Origin: Heminiphilus faecis
GTDB lineage: Bacteria > Bacteroidota > Bacteroidia > Bacteroidales > Muribaculaceae
Direction of reading: 5' to 3'
NCBI RefSeq assembly: GCF_008728965.1
Contig: NZ_VSMC01000011.1
Location: 38,912-102,911 of the forward strand
Length of the DNA: 64,000 nucleotides
The notes beneath the pieces are model-generated. The model was not told where the DNA came from and searched no databases. It was given only the letters and a program-made list of their open reading frames with translations. The translations under genes were made by a program, and so were the position numbers. Shown here piece by piece: positions 23,592-33,189 of this stretch; positions within the stretch are counted from its first letter, which is position 1, and each line of letters opens with the position of its first letter.

Positions 23592-25145
23592 TTACTTATT
23601 ATTATCGCCCGCGGGTATGTCGGGATTATTTTCCATCTCCACATTAGGAATCTGGTAAATCATGCGATAATCACGTGCCGAGTAAGTAACGGCATCCATA
23701 GAGGCCAGAGTGGGATCATAGTTCACACTCTTGGCGCGGTCAATGGTCTCGTTGCGGCGTTTGGCATCGAAGTAACGGCAGCCCTCGCCCCATGTGTCGA
23801 TACGCTTCTGCCAGCATATCTCCTCATACAGAGCATCGCCTGTAAGAGAGCAGGTATAACCGGGTTGACGGGTCGACATAATCTCCTCGAGTTTATCCTT
23901 GGCCTTGTCGGGCTGATTGTCAAGATAATAAGCCTCGGCTGCCACATAGTACATCTCGGCTGCGGTAAGATAGATCACGTCAGAGGTGAAAGGCTCAGCC
24001 GTGCCACCCGAGGTGACATACACGTCGCGGTACTTGTCGGGCAGATATACCGTAAAGTCGCGGCCGCCTACATTCTGGAGCAGAGAGAAGTCAATGCCGC
24101 TGACTTCGTTATAGTCGGCCACATAACCGAACCAGCCCTTGCGCACATCGCCGTCGGCTATACGGTCGACAAGCTCCGATGCACCGAGTACGGTGAATCC
24201 TCCTCCCGAATATCCGTCGCTGTAGCAGTCGATAACCGACATCCAAGAGCCGTAGAAGCAGGTCGTCTCGACGTTCACGCGATAGCCCCAGAGAGCTTCG
24301 GGCATGTCAAGGGAGTTATATCCGCCAAGCATATCGGCGGCAGTATTGAACGAGCATCCGGCAGTGGCTTTTTCGGCATAGGCGGCAGCGTCACCGTAAT
24401 TGCCGGTAAACATGAGTATGTTGGCATAGATGGCCGCGGCCGAATACTCCGACAAGCTGCCCTTGCCCGAATGGAAGCCCTTACCTTCAAGGAGCTTGTA
24501 GCCGTTGTCGATATCGGATAGAATCTGAGTATAGACCTCACCGACCGGCACACGCTCGGGACGATACTCGCTGTCGGTCTTCAACGGTATGCCCGGCTGG
24601 TCGGCACCCACGCTGAGAGGCTGCTGATATATGTTGATAAGCCAATAGTAGCAGAATGCACGCAGAGCGTAAGCTTCACCGAGCATGGCTTCGGACTTGG
24701 CCGAGGAGAGCGACTCGCCCTCGGCGGGCTTGAGCATGGTTATGATGGTGTTGGCGTTGTCGATGACGTTATAAAGCTGACGCCAAGTAGCCACGGTACG
24801 ACGGTAATTGCTCTGACGGAAGTCGAGCTGATAGTCGAAGTAACCTATGTTAAGGCCGTAATAATTGGCGAGGTCCTCACACATAAGTTCGGTGGCGAAG
24901 CGCAGACTCGCATAGCCCATATTGTCCTGCGAAGTGGCATAGTCGCCGCCGCAATACAGATTGAAGTATGCGCCCGTGACATAAGCCTGTACCTTCGAAG
25001 GGTCCTTCTGCATGGCTCCCGACACGGCATCCTCGTCAAGATACTCGGTGGGCGATGTATTCAGATAACTGTCGGAACAGGAAGCTGTCAGGAGCACCGC
25101 ACCGGCAGCAAGTCCTTTTAACAGTATGTTATTGTATAGTTTCAT
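23592..25145 (-). CDS. SusD/RagB-type glycan-binding lipoprotein
   Basis: A 517-residue outer-membrane lipoprotein that caps the SusC channel and presents glycans. Lipobox LTASC; then YLDEDAVSGAMQKDPSKVQ, TPR-like helices (AYALRAFCYYWLINIYQQPL) and the C-terminal SusD segment (EEICWQKRIDTWGEGCRYFD, AKRRNETIDRA, MIYQIPNVEMENNPDIP). It follows its SusC partner by 15 bases. The ligand cannot be inferred; no glycosidase lies in the same operon. Confidence 0.93.
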   Translation of the reverse strand: MKLYNNILLKGLAAGAVLLTASCSDSYLNTSPTEYLDEDAVSGAMQKDPSKVQAYVTGAYFNLYCGGDYATSQDNMGYASLRFATELMCEDLANYYGLNIGYFDYQLDFRQSNYRRTVATWRQLYNVIDNANTIITMLKPAEGESLSSAKSEAMLGEAYALRAFCYYWLINIYQQPLSVGADQPGIPLKTDSEYRPERVPVGEVYTQILSDIDNGYKLLEGKGFHSGKGSLSEYSAAAIYANILMFTGNYGDAAAYAEKATAGCSFNTAADMLGGYNSLDMPEALWGYRVNVETTCFYGSWMSVIDCYSDGYSGGGFTVLGASELVDRIADGDVRKGWFGYVADYNEVSGIDFSLLQNVGGRDFTVYLPDKYRDVYVTSGGTAEPFTSDVIYLTAAEMYYVAAEAYYLDNQPDKAKDKLEEIMSTRQPGYTCSLTGDALYEEICWQKRIDTWGEGCRYFDAKRRNETIDRAKSVNYDPTLASMDAVTYSARDYRMIYQIPNVEMENNPDIPAGDNNK

Positions 25146-25160
25146 ATCGGTTATGATGAA

Positions 25161-28100
25161 TTAGAATGTTAACGAAAGTCCGAAAGACACGGTACGTATA
25201 GCCGAATAGTTGGCCTGTGACTGACCGTATACATACTGACGCGGGTCAAGACCCTTACGGCGCGAGAAGAGAGCTACGTTATCGGCTGCCACATACACAC
25301 GCGCTTTCTCAAGATAGGCCTTGCGCAGCCAAGCTGAAGGCAGCGAATAGCCGAGCGTTATGTTGCGCAGGTTGAAGTAGTCGGCGCCTATAAGATACTT
25401 GTCTGAGAATGTGTTGGCATTCTGTGAACCGTCAAGTACAGGCACGTCGGTGTCGGTATTCTGCGGAGTCCATGCGTTGAGTATGTCTTTGTGCCAGTTG
25501 TAGCCCTGCATACTGCCGGCATGCATCATTCCGGCATACATGGCGTCATATATGTCGCCTCCTATCTGGTAGTTGGTGGCGATCGAGAAGTCTATGCCTT
25601 TCCACGCGAAGTTGGTGGTTATACCTCCTTGGAAGTCGGGTATGGCGGTACCGATATAGTACTTGGTGGCCTGAGTGTAGTCGGTCACGGGCACCATCTC
25701 CACATTGCCGTCGGCGTCGGTCTGGTCGCGGTACCATGTGGCGTGACCGCTATCGTCAAGACCTGCAAAACGGTAGTAATAGAAGTCCCATACGCTGCGA
25801 CCCTCGCGAATATTGTAGTAAGCGTCGTGCGTTATGCCCTCGACCTGCTTGTCGACGGGTATGTCGGTGACTTTGTTTTTATAGTGGGTGCCGGTGAATG
25901 TCCAGCTCCACATGAAGTCCGTGGGAAGGGGCACATTGACCGTAAGCGTAAACTCGATACCGCGGTTGACCATGGTAAGGGCGTTGCGCGAGATGTAGCT
26001 GACACCCGACGACGGCGGCTGAGGCACGTTGTAGAGCATGTCTTTGGTGCGCTTGTTGAAGTACTCGATGTCGATATTGAGCAGGTTGTCGAGCAACAGG
26101 GCGCTCACACCGGCATTGAAGTTGTAGGATGTCTCCCAAGTGATGTCGGGATTGCCCTCATAGTACTTTGACACCGCAAACTGACCGTCGGAGTTGGATA
26201 CGCCGTACTGTGTCTTGGAGGGATAGTAGTTGCTTGTTGTTGTCATCGGATAGTAGATGTCATCGTTGCCGACACTACCGTAGCTTGCGCGTATAGACAT
26301 ATTGTCGACCCAAGTCACACCCTTGAAGAACTCCTCCTGTGACAGACGCCAAGAACCGCCTACCGACCAGAAAGTACCCCACTTGTTGCCCTTCGCGAAG
26401 CGTGACGAGCCGTCACCGCGAACCGAGGCCGAGAGATAGTAACGGTTGTCATAGTCATAATTCAGTCGTCCCAGCCACGATTCAACGGTATATGTATCGG
26501 TGTACGACGATATGTTGTCCATGTTTATGGCATTGTCGAACTCGGGGATGGCCGGATCGAAGAAGTTGGTCTTTGAGGCGTTAAGATAGTTGTACTTCAT
26601 CTTATAGTTCTCGTGACCGGCGAGTACATCGATATTATGCTTGTCGGCAAAAGTATTGGTGTAGGTAAGCAACTCGTTGACGGTATAGGTCTCGAGACGG
26701 GTGCGATACTTGTAGCCGCGGCCGTTGACATTCTGGGCGTCGCCGAATGTCGGGGTCATGAAGCGGTCCTGCTGGGTGTTGGTCACGTCGTAACCGCCGT
26801 TGGCTTGAAATTTAAGTCCGTTCCATATGTCGAGAGTGACACCGAAGCGGCTTGCGAAGTTGTCGGTGAGGACTTTGTTCTGATTGGCCTTGTCGCTGGC
26901 TACGACATTGGAGTTGGGAGCATACTTGCGGGTACCGTACTGTCCGCTTCCAAAGTCGAACACGGGCGAGCCGTCCTCGGCATAGATACGCTTGCCGTCG
27001 GCGTCATATGCATATACGGGATATACCGGCGCTACCTGCTGGATGAAAGCGAATGTATTGGAATAGTTGCTGAGTGACGATATGTTGAGGCTGTTCTGCA
27101 CTCCGCGGGAGTAAGATACATTACCGTTGATCTTTAAGAACTTGGTCACAAGATAATCGCCGCTGGCACGCATGGACAGACGCGAAAAGTCGGAGTTCTT
27201 GATGATACCCTCGTCTTCGAGCCAGCCGAGCGACAGGAAGTGAGTGCCACGCTCGTTGCCGCCCTGAACGGCTACGTTGTACTCCTGACGGAGGCCATTG
27301 CTGATAGCTTCGTCGCTCCAGTTGTCATACCAGAGCAGAGGAGCGCTGGTGAGGTTGCCGTTGGCATCCACGATAGCGTTGTTGTCGCATCGGAAGGGGT
27401 TGTAGCCCACGTTGCCGTACAGACTGGCCGATGCTTGGGCTCCGGCCTCGGCTTCAGTGGCACCGCCGGCTATGGCACGGTTGCGAAGCACAGTCCACTG
27501 CGTCGTCATCCACATACCGGGATCGGTTATTATGTCGTAGTTGGGTATACCGCGCGAGTTGCTACCTATACGGGCCTCGAAAGTCACCTTGTTTTTCTGG
27601 TCACGGCCCTTCTTGGTCGAGATCATGATTACACCGTTGGCAGCGCGGCTACCGTAAAGTGCGGTTGAAGCGGCGTCTTTAAGTACGTTGATCTGCTCGA
27701 TGTCGTTGGGGTTGATGGCAGCGATGTTTCCCTCGTAAGGCATACCGTCGACTACATAAAGAGGATTGGAGCTCGAGTTGATGGAGCCGATACCGCGTAT
27801 GCGGACGGTGGCGCTCGTACCGGGCTGACCCGACTGCATGGCTACCTGAACACCCGGAGCGGCACCCTCGAGAGCCTTGCTGACATTGGACACCTGAAGT
27901 TTCTCGATCGCAGATGACGAGATTGTTGATGCAGCACCGGTAAACGATGACTTCTTGGCTGTACCGTAGGCCACGACCATAACCTCGTCGAGGCTGTTGT
28001 CAGTGCTGCGGAGCGCGATGGTCATATGACCGGCCTTGATTTCGGCCTTAACGGTCTCCATGCCCACATAAGATACCTGCAGGATTTTTACATTATCGGG

Positions 28101-28292
28101 AACAGATAGACGGAACTCGCCCGACATATCGGTCGATGTACCCTGTCCACCCCCTATCGGCATTACTGTGGCGCCTACAAGCGCCTCGCCGTCGGCGGCA
28201 CTGACCACCTGTCCGGTCACGGTACGCATCGTCTGCGCCGAGACCATCAGGGCAGCCATAACTGCCACAAAGAATAAAAACAGCTTTTTCAT
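25161..28292 (-). CDS. SusC/RagA-type TonB-dependent glycan importer
   Basis: A 1043-residue outer-membrane TonB-dependent channel. Signal peptide (to about residue 19), a carboxypeptidase-like domain (VTGQVVSAADGEALVGATVM, VSYVGMETVKAEIK), a TonB-box region (LDEVMVVAYGTAKKSSFTGA), the SusC plug signature (VRIRGIGSINSSSNPLYVVD, LKDAASTALYGSRAANGVIM) and a 22-strand barrel ending RTVSFGLSLTF. It is the first gene of a two-gene operon with the SusD-like protein; the promoter is at 28381. Confidence 0.95.
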   Translation of the reverse strand: MKKLFLFFVAVMAALMVSAQTMRTVTGQVVSAADGEALVGATVMPIGGGQGTSTDMSGEFRLSVPDNVKILQVSYVGMETVKAEIKAGHMTIALRSTDNSLDEVMVVAYGTAKKSSFTGAASTISSSAIEKLQVSNVSKALEGAAPGVQVAMQSGQPGTSATVRIRGIGSINSSSNPLYVVDGMPYEGNIAAINPNDIEQINVLKDAASTALYGSRAANGVIMISTKKGRDQKNKVTFEARIGSNSRGIPNYDIITDPGMWMTTQWTVLRNRAIAGGATEAEAGAQASASLYGNVGYNPFRCDNNAIVDANGNLTSAPLLWYDNWSDEAISNGLRQEYNVAVQGGNERGTHFLSLGWLEDEGIIKNSDFSRLSMRASGDYLVTKFLKINGNVSYSRGVQNSLNISSLSNYSNTFAFIQQVAPVYPVYAYDADGKRIYAEDGSPVFDFGSGQYGTRKYAPNSNVVASDKANQNKVLTDNFASRFGVTLDIWNGLKFQANGGYDVTNTQQDRFMTPTFGDAQNVNGRGYKYRTRLETYTVNELLTYTNTFADKHNIDVLAGHENYKMKYNYLNASKTNFFDPAIPEFDNAINMDNISSYTDTYTVESWLGRLNYDYDNRYYLSASVRGDGSSRFAKGNKWGTFWSVGGSWRLSQEEFFKGVTWVDNMSIRASYGSVGNDDIYYPMTTTSNYYPSKTQYGVSNSDGQFAVSKYYEGNPDITWETSYNFNAGVSALLLDNLLNIDIEYFNKRTKDMLYNVPQPPSSGVSYISRNALTMVNRGIEFTLTVNVPLPTDFMWSWTFTGTHYKNKVTDIPVDKQVEGITHDAYYNIREGRSVWDFYYYRFAGLDDSGHATWYRDQTDADGNVEMVPVTDYTQATKYYIGTAIPDFQGGITTNFAWKGIDFSIATNYQIGGDIYDAMYAGMMHAGSMQGYNWHKDILNAWTPQNTDTDVPVLDGSQNANTFSDKYLIGADYFNLRNITLGYSLPSAWLRKAYLEKARVYVAADNVALFSRRKGLDPRQYVYGQSQANYSAIRTVSFGLSLTF

Positions 28293-28380
28293 ACTTTGAA
28301 AATGTGAATAATTAAGTTATTTAATTGACAAATTGCCATGATTAGCATTCAATCGATTGCATAAATCCAATTTCCTCTGA

Positions 28381-28388
28381 CAAAGATA
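28381..28388 (-). promoter_or_regulatory. Promoter of the first susCD operon
   Basis: TATCTTTG on the minus strand, about 90 bases before the susC start codon. No good TTTG -33 element is visible, which fits an activator-dependent promoter. The rest of 28293-28568 holds only the two 5' leaders. Confidence 0.5.
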
Positions 28389-28568
28389 GCTCTATTTCTT
28401 TTAAATATCATTAACATACCCCCCCCATTTAAACATTATTAACTATATTAACATTTAACACTTAATAATTATGCTGTTTTTGCATTTTGGGAATCGCCCG
28501 CAGGCGCTTACGCGTTTTTTGACAATATCACCACAAACCTATATATTCATGTATATGTTATATAACCG

Positions 28569-29519
28569 ATGAGAGGGATCGGTTACATATTGGCGTTACT
28601 CGTCGTCTCTGCTGCGACATCATGCGGGCCGTGTGACAAGCACTGCCTGTGTACTCCCGATGTACCCCTGCGCGACATAGAAGTGCTTTATGACTGGAGC
28701 CAAGCTCCCGGTGCCAGCCCTGAAGGCATGGCCGTGCTTATTTATGATGTCGGGACAGAAGGCATGCCGTGGCGATATGACCTACACCCCGCAGGCGGAT
28801 ATATTGGCGTTCCGCAAGACTCGGCACGGGCCATAACCTACAACAACGACACCGAAAACCTTAGCTTCGGCAATACCGGCAACTACTTCACCGGCAAAGC
28901 ATATACACACGAGGGCAATCTCTTCGACGGACTGTCAGAGACGTGGTACGGACCCGGGCCGGAATCGCGTGCCGATACGGACCAGCGCGTGCTTGTGCAG
29001 CCCGACCCGTTGTGGCTCTACTCAACAGACGGCCTTGTCGTTAATGACTCCACTGCTCTGTTCAGGCCGGTAGCGGTAGTGGCACGCTACAACTACCTGA
29101 TAACCGGCATAAAAGGGCTTGAGGGCATGGCACGCATGTGCGCCGCCGTTACCGGACTGGCCGGCGAGATATATCTTGCCGGAGCCATAAAGGGCAACGA
29201 GGCGGTGACCGTGCCGGGAGCTTTGCAACAGACATCAGCCGACTCCGCCTCAGGTGCGCTCTATACGTGGGGGTGCGTCGACAACCAGCAGTCGCGATGC
29301 CGGCTGCAACTATTTTTCTGGCTTACCGACGGAAAGAAGTACTGCTATGACTTCGACGTGACCCGGCAGGTGCGTGAAGCTGACGACCCGCTCGATGTGA
29401 AAATAACAGTCAACGGCATAACCTTGCCCGAGCCCGATAACTCCGGTCCCGGAGGCGAAGGCGGCATAGGTGTGGATGTCGATAACTGGGAGACCGTCGA
29501 AATCGAACTTAGCAACTGA
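28569..29519 (+). CDS. DUF5119 lipoprotein, fimbrial anchor-like
   Basis: A 316-residue lipoprotein (lipobox AATSC). The sequence LRDIEVLYDWSQAPGASPEG followed by MAVLIYDV and the later VVARYNYLITGIKGLEGM are typical of DUF5119/FimB-Mfa2-type proteins that anchor Bacteroidales fimbriae. It is first of three consecutive lipoprotein genes, the next two being fimbrillin-like; spacing is 63 bases. The C-terminus carries a Gly/Pro linker before a short acidic tail. Confidence 0.75.
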   Translation: MRGIGYILALLVVSAATSCGPCDKHCLCTPDVPLRDIEVLYDWSQAPGASPEGMAVLIYDVGTEGMPWRYDLHPAGGYIGVPQDSARAITYNNDTENLSFGNTGNYFTGKAYTHEGNLFDGLSETWYGPGPESRADTDQRVLVQPDPLWLYSTDGLVVNDSTALFRPVAVVARYNYLITGIKGLEGMARMCAAVTGLAGEIYLAGAIKGNEAVTVPGALQQTSADSASGALYTWGCVDNQQSRCRLQLFFWLTDGKKYCYDFDVTRQVREADDPLDVKITVNGITLPEPDNSGPGGEGGIGVDVDNWETVEIELSN

Positions 29520-29582
29520 CTCGGATGTTATAATCCTAACTATATACTGTCAAATCCAAATCTTACATAAAGCTTCATAATT

Positions 29583-30641
29583 ATGAAATGGGAAGTAACA
29601 ATACTTATGGCCGTAGCTGCATCGGTCATATCATGTTCCAACAATCATGACGAGATCAACGTACCTGTCACCGATCAAGCCATAGCATTTACCGCCACCG
29701 TACCCAAGGCACGGAGCGAAGTCACCACCACCGCAACGATCAACAACTTCAAGGTGTGGGCGTTTGCCAACGGCGAACACTACATGGGCGAAAACGGCGT
29801 CGATGTCGAGAAGATAGGTGACAAGTGGTCGTCCGATCCCGTCATATACTGGCCGGTAGACGATTCTCTCAACTTCTTCTCTATAAGCCCGACTATCAAG
29901 ACAGCCACACAGAACAACCCCGAGAACCCCAACATACCCGACTTCATAAACACCGGCAAGACCGACCTGCTATACGCCGTAAACATGAATGAGAGCCGAA
30001 CAAGCACCAATGTACGCAACAATCAGCTTGTCGTAAACTTCCGCCACGCACTATCGCAGGTCAATCTGAAGTGCGCCCGCAAGCGCGATGACATAAAAGT
30101 CGTGATACACGGACTGTCGCTTGACGGCATAAAATCGATCGGGTCGTTCAACTACCCGAAAGAAACAACCGAAGCCAACATATCATCCGACGAGACCCGA
30201 GGCACGTGGAGCGACCTGAAGTACACCGAAAGCATACCGGTCTATAATGACAATGCGCCTGTAACACTAAACAGTGCCCAGCCCGAAGCGGTCCCGAACA
30301 ACACAGGCTATATATTTGCCCTGCCGCAACCTCTTGAAGAGGCAGTAAAGACGGCCGACGGCTACACAGGCAGCTGCGTGAAACTGCTTTGCGAGATATA
30401 TGACGAAAGTTCAAGCTCAAAGATATGGCCAGCCAAGAGCGACACCAACTACGACGAGTCTACCGGCGCCGGCTACATCGTATTCCCGCTAAGAACAGCA
30501 GTCACCTCGTCGTGGGATACCGGCCGACGCTACATCTACACGCTTAAGATAGATGTACCCGAGGACGGCTCCGGCAAAATCGACTTCGACATCACTGTCG
30601 ACGACTACCAGAACTACGATGACGCGCCCGACATACTGTAA
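29583..30641 (+). CDS. Fimbrillin family lipoprotein
   Basis: A 352-residue Mfa1/FimA-like fimbrillin. Lipobox VISC; TDQAIAFTATVPKARSEVTT strand followed by NFKVWAFANGEHYMG; WSSDPVIYWPVDDSLNFFSI is the family hallmark (W-P-x-x-x-x-L-x-F-F); FRHALSQVNLKC (the F-x-H-x-L-x-x-V motif). The Arg-Ser pair near residue 42 is a possible Arg-gingipain-like processing site. Likely a surface fimbria shaft or tip subunit, matured by strand exchange. Followed by a second fimbrillin 5 bases on. Confidence 0.85.
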   Translation: MKWEVTILMAVAASVISCSNNHDEINVPVTDQAIAFTATVPKARSEVTTTATINNFKVWAFANGEHYMGENGVDVEKIGDKWSSDPVIYWPVDDSLNFFSISPTIKTATQNNPENPNIPDFINTGKTDLLYAVNMNESRTSTNVRNNQLVVNFRHALSQVNLKCARKRDDIKVVIHGLSLDGIKSIGSFNYPKETTEANISSDETRGTWSDLKYTESIPVYNDNAPVTLNSAQPEAVPNNTGYIFALPQPLEEAVKTADGYTGSCVKLLCEIYDESSSSKIWPAKSDTNYDESTGAGYIVFPLRTAVTSSWDTGRRYIYTLKIDVPEDGSGKIDFDITVDDYQNYDDAPDIL

Positions 30642-30646
30642 CCTCC

Positions 30647-31591
30647 ATGACTGCTCACTTCACGGCATCGGCTGCTGCGGTCCTCGCTATATTATTGGCG
30701 GCTACCGCGTGTAAGAGCGACCCGGCCGATGAGCCGTCGCCCTACATAACTTTCGATGCCGAAAGCGAACGCGACATCGTAACAACAGAAAACATACGCG
30801 AATTTTCAGTTTCGGCCTACACAGGAGGCATACCCATAATGGAGCACGTGACTGTCGTAAGAACAGGCAGCAACAGCTGGCACTATTCTCCGGCAGTCAT
30901 GTGGCCTGAAACTCCCGTGGACTTCTATGCCGTAAGTCCGGCCGACACACCACTGGAGATAAATCTCAGCTGGGAAAACGTTATCAGAATAGAGCGGCTC
31001 AACGGCAAGAACGACATACTCGTATCGACCTGCCTTGACGCCATACAGACCTCGGCGCGCCTGCGTCTCAATTTCATACACATACTCAGTTGCGTGGCAG
31101 TCAGGATACGCTCCGGCAACCCCGACAGCCGCATAATAGTGAAAAAAATATCAATCAAAGGCTTTCCGACAAGCGGATATTATTATCTGCCCAAAATCAC
31201 TACCCGACCCGGCAACAACGCGGAAGGCATATGGTCGGCGTGGGGTGCCGACGCCAATTATACACTTTTTGAAGCATCGCCCGACCATCTTGTACTTACC
31301 GACAGCTACACCGACATTGACGGGGGCTGCACAAACTTCTATATACCGTCGGAACTGGGTCCTATCGAGGGCAACTGGGGCGGAGCGAGAATAGAAGTGG
31401 CATACCGCGTCATAGACCCGGCTACGGGAACTGTCATATGGCCCGATGCAACCACCCCCTATGACCAACTCTTTACTGAAGACCGCTCGTATGCCGCAGC
31501 ACTATACTGGCTCGGCGAGGGCGTAGCCGACCACCGCTGGCTTCCGGGCCGCAAATACATCTACAGCCTCACTGTAAGACATCACAGATAA
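30647..31591 (+). CDS. Fimbrillin family lipoprotein, second paralogue
   Basis: A 314-residue fimbrillin-like lipoprotein: lipobox AATAC, EFSVSAYTGG, WHYSPAVMWPETPVDFYAVS and RLRLNFIHILSCVAVRIRSG match the same motifs as the upstream gene. It starts only 5 bases after it, so the two are translated from one message. Perhaps a minor or tip subunit. Ends at a palindrome that includes its stop codon. Confidence 0.8.
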   Translation: MTAHFTASAAAVLAILLAATACKSDPADEPSPYITFDAESERDIVTTENIREFSVSAYTGGIPIMEHVTVVRTGSNSWHYSPAVMWPETPVDFYAVSPADTPLEINLSWENVIRIERLNGKNDILVSTCLDAIQTSARLRLNFIHILSCVAVRIRSGNPDSRIIVKKISIKGFPTSGYYYLPKITTRPGNNAEGIWSAWGADANYTLFEASPDHLVLTDSYTDIDGGCTNFYIPSELGPIEGNWGGARIEVAYRVIDPATGTVIWPDATTPYDQLFTEDRSYAAALYWLGEGVADHRWLPGRKYIYSLTVRHHR

Positions 31592-31646
31592 GACCAATCG
31601 GTCTTATAACAGCAAAGGCCGTAAACCATCGTGGTTTACGGCCTTT
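31588..31646. terminator. Double hairpin, bidirectional terminator
   Basis: ATAAGACC/GGTCTTAT (31588-31595/31600-31607) overlaps the fimbrillin stop codon. It is followed by a 15-bp perfect stem (31614-31628/31632-31646, AAAGGCCGTAAACCA on the left). It lies between convergent genes and has A/T runs on both outer sides, so it can serve both strands. Confidence 0.75.
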
Positions 31647-31665
31647 GTCATATGGGTCAGCTAAT

Positions 31666-33159
31666 TTACTTAGGCTGTACGGTACAGCTGTAAGGGAACT
31701 GTGCGAGCGACAGAGTGATTACATATTCACCCTCGGCTCCGGTAAACGAGCAGTTGCCTGCGCCGAAGCGGAGGTCATCCAGACTGCCTCCCAAGTTGGG
31801 TTTGCCCCAGTCATGTTCCGTCATGAACTTGAACTCGCCCGCTTTGAGATGTGTTGTCACCGTCCAAGTCTCAAAGTCGTCACTCGGAGTAAGTTCTACG
31901 GCAGCTGCAGGATCCCATTCGGCGTCAGTGGCATTACCAATCAGAGCCACACTGCTTATGGCCTCGTAAGTGTAGGTCATATCCTCGGTATTAGCTGTGA
32001 GATAATACAGACCTGTCGGGCCCATGTCGGCGCTACCGAGGTTACCGGCGCTACCGTCGGTAGTCAGAGTACCGGCTTCTTCGCCTGCTCCGTACCATAC
32101 ACCGGCCTCGGTCTTGAACTTGAAGCCGCCGTCACCGGGATTGATACCGGCAAGACCCTGATAGCTGGTATAGTCGCCGCTGAACACGATACCTGCATCG
32201 GTCCAGCCGTTGATCTTGTTGGGCACATAGAGCACAGCGGGCACCTTCTCGAAGCGGTAGGTCATCTCCTCCATATTGATATAGAAGTTCCAGCGACCGG
32301 CCTCCTTCAGAGCGCCAGCCTGAGGAGCCTTGTCATCGAGAGTACCCTCAAGGGCGTCATCGCCGTTTACGGAAACTCCGACAACATTTTCCTCCTTGCC
32401 GTTCACAGGAATTATCTTCCACCACCATCCGGCTTCAGCCGTGGCTTCGTCGACATCGATGTTCTTGATGACAAACACAGGATCGTCATATACATCTGCA
32501 TCGGAGTGTTCAAACTGAATACCTGCGTTCCAGTCCCAGCCGTTGGCAGTACCTACGAGGTAATATGTAGGACTAATAGTAAGCCTGTCAAGCGGAAGAA
32601 TCTTAACCGACAGCGGACCATAGAAGAAGTCCGGGCCACCGATGCGCACCCTGTTTATGTTAGGGTTCTCCTCATTTACAATATAAGCGGCATAGCGGAC
32701 TGCCACAGCACGTTCTTTAGGGCTGTGTGTGATCTTAGCCCAATAACCGTTCTCAACATCTTCAGGCATAACAAACACCTTACCGTCGGCATATACAGCC
32801 GGTATCTCGGCGGGATCGGCAAAAGTCTCGTCCTTAGCCATCTGCATGGCAAATGCCAGAGTGTAGCCCTCGGGGAGGTCTTTAACCTCAACTGCGGCAA
32901 TCTCGATAGGAGTCTGGTCGACAGCCGCAGGATCAGCGTCAGGGGTGTCGGGAGTATCGGGATCGGGTATTTCAGTCATGTATTCCGACAAGTCAATGAC
33001 GGCATCGGCAACAGCAGAATTGGTCACCGTGACATTGGAAGCCTCAAAAACCGGTTCTTGGGGATTCACCACGGGGGTACCCGTAGCGTCTTCCACTTCG
33101 TCACATGCGGCGAAAGCCAACCCGAACGCCACCAATGAATATAATGCTAATTTCTTCAT
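31666..33159 (-). CDS. SusF/SusE-like surface glycan-binding lipoprotein
   Basis: A 497-residue lipoprotein (lipobox AFAAC). An N-terminal Ig-like domain is followed by a Pro/Asp linker (PDPDTPDTPDADPAA at about residues 66-80) and then three related carbohydrate-binding modules: YYLVGTANGWDWNAGIQF, LYVPNKINGWTDAGIVF and VALIGNATDAEWDPAAAVEL, each with a late GxFKFxT strand. This is the SusF arrangement of tandem starch-binding-like modules. Last gene of the susCDEF-like operon, 30 bases after the SusE-like gene. Confidence 0.8.
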   Translation of the reverse strand: MKKLALYSLVAFGLAFAACDEVEDATGTPVVNPQEPVFEASNVTVTNSAVADAVIDLSEYMTEIPDPDTPDTPDADPAAVDQTPIEIAAVEVKDLPEGYTLAFAMQMAKDETFADPAEIPAVYADGKVFVMPEDVENGYWAKITHSPKERAVAVRYAAYIVNEENPNINRVRIGGPDFFYGPLSVKILPLDRLTISPTYYLVGTANGWDWNAGIQFEHSDADVYDDPVFVIKNIDVDEATAEAGWWWKIIPVNGKEENVVGVSVNGDDALEGTLDDKAPQAGALKEAGRWNFYINMEEMTYRFEKVPAVLYVPNKINGWTDAGIVFSGDYTSYQGLAGINPGDGGFKFKTEAGVWYGAGEEAGTLTTDGSAGNLGSADMGPTGLYYLTANTEDMTYTYEAISSVALIGNATDAEWDPAAAVELTPSDDFETWTVTTHLKAGEFKFMTEHDWGKPNLGGSLDDLRFGAGNCSFTGAEGEYVITLSLAQFPYSCTVQPK

Positions 33160-33189
33160 ATCGATTTAAAGCAATTTTTGTATTAATAT

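Noticed and set aside
31645..33138. A 497-codon open frame on the plus strand, as long as the minus-strand gene it mirrors.
   Set aside because: The minus strand has a lipoprotein signal and three SusF-type modules. The plus frame has no start context, no domain and lies inside a conserved operon.
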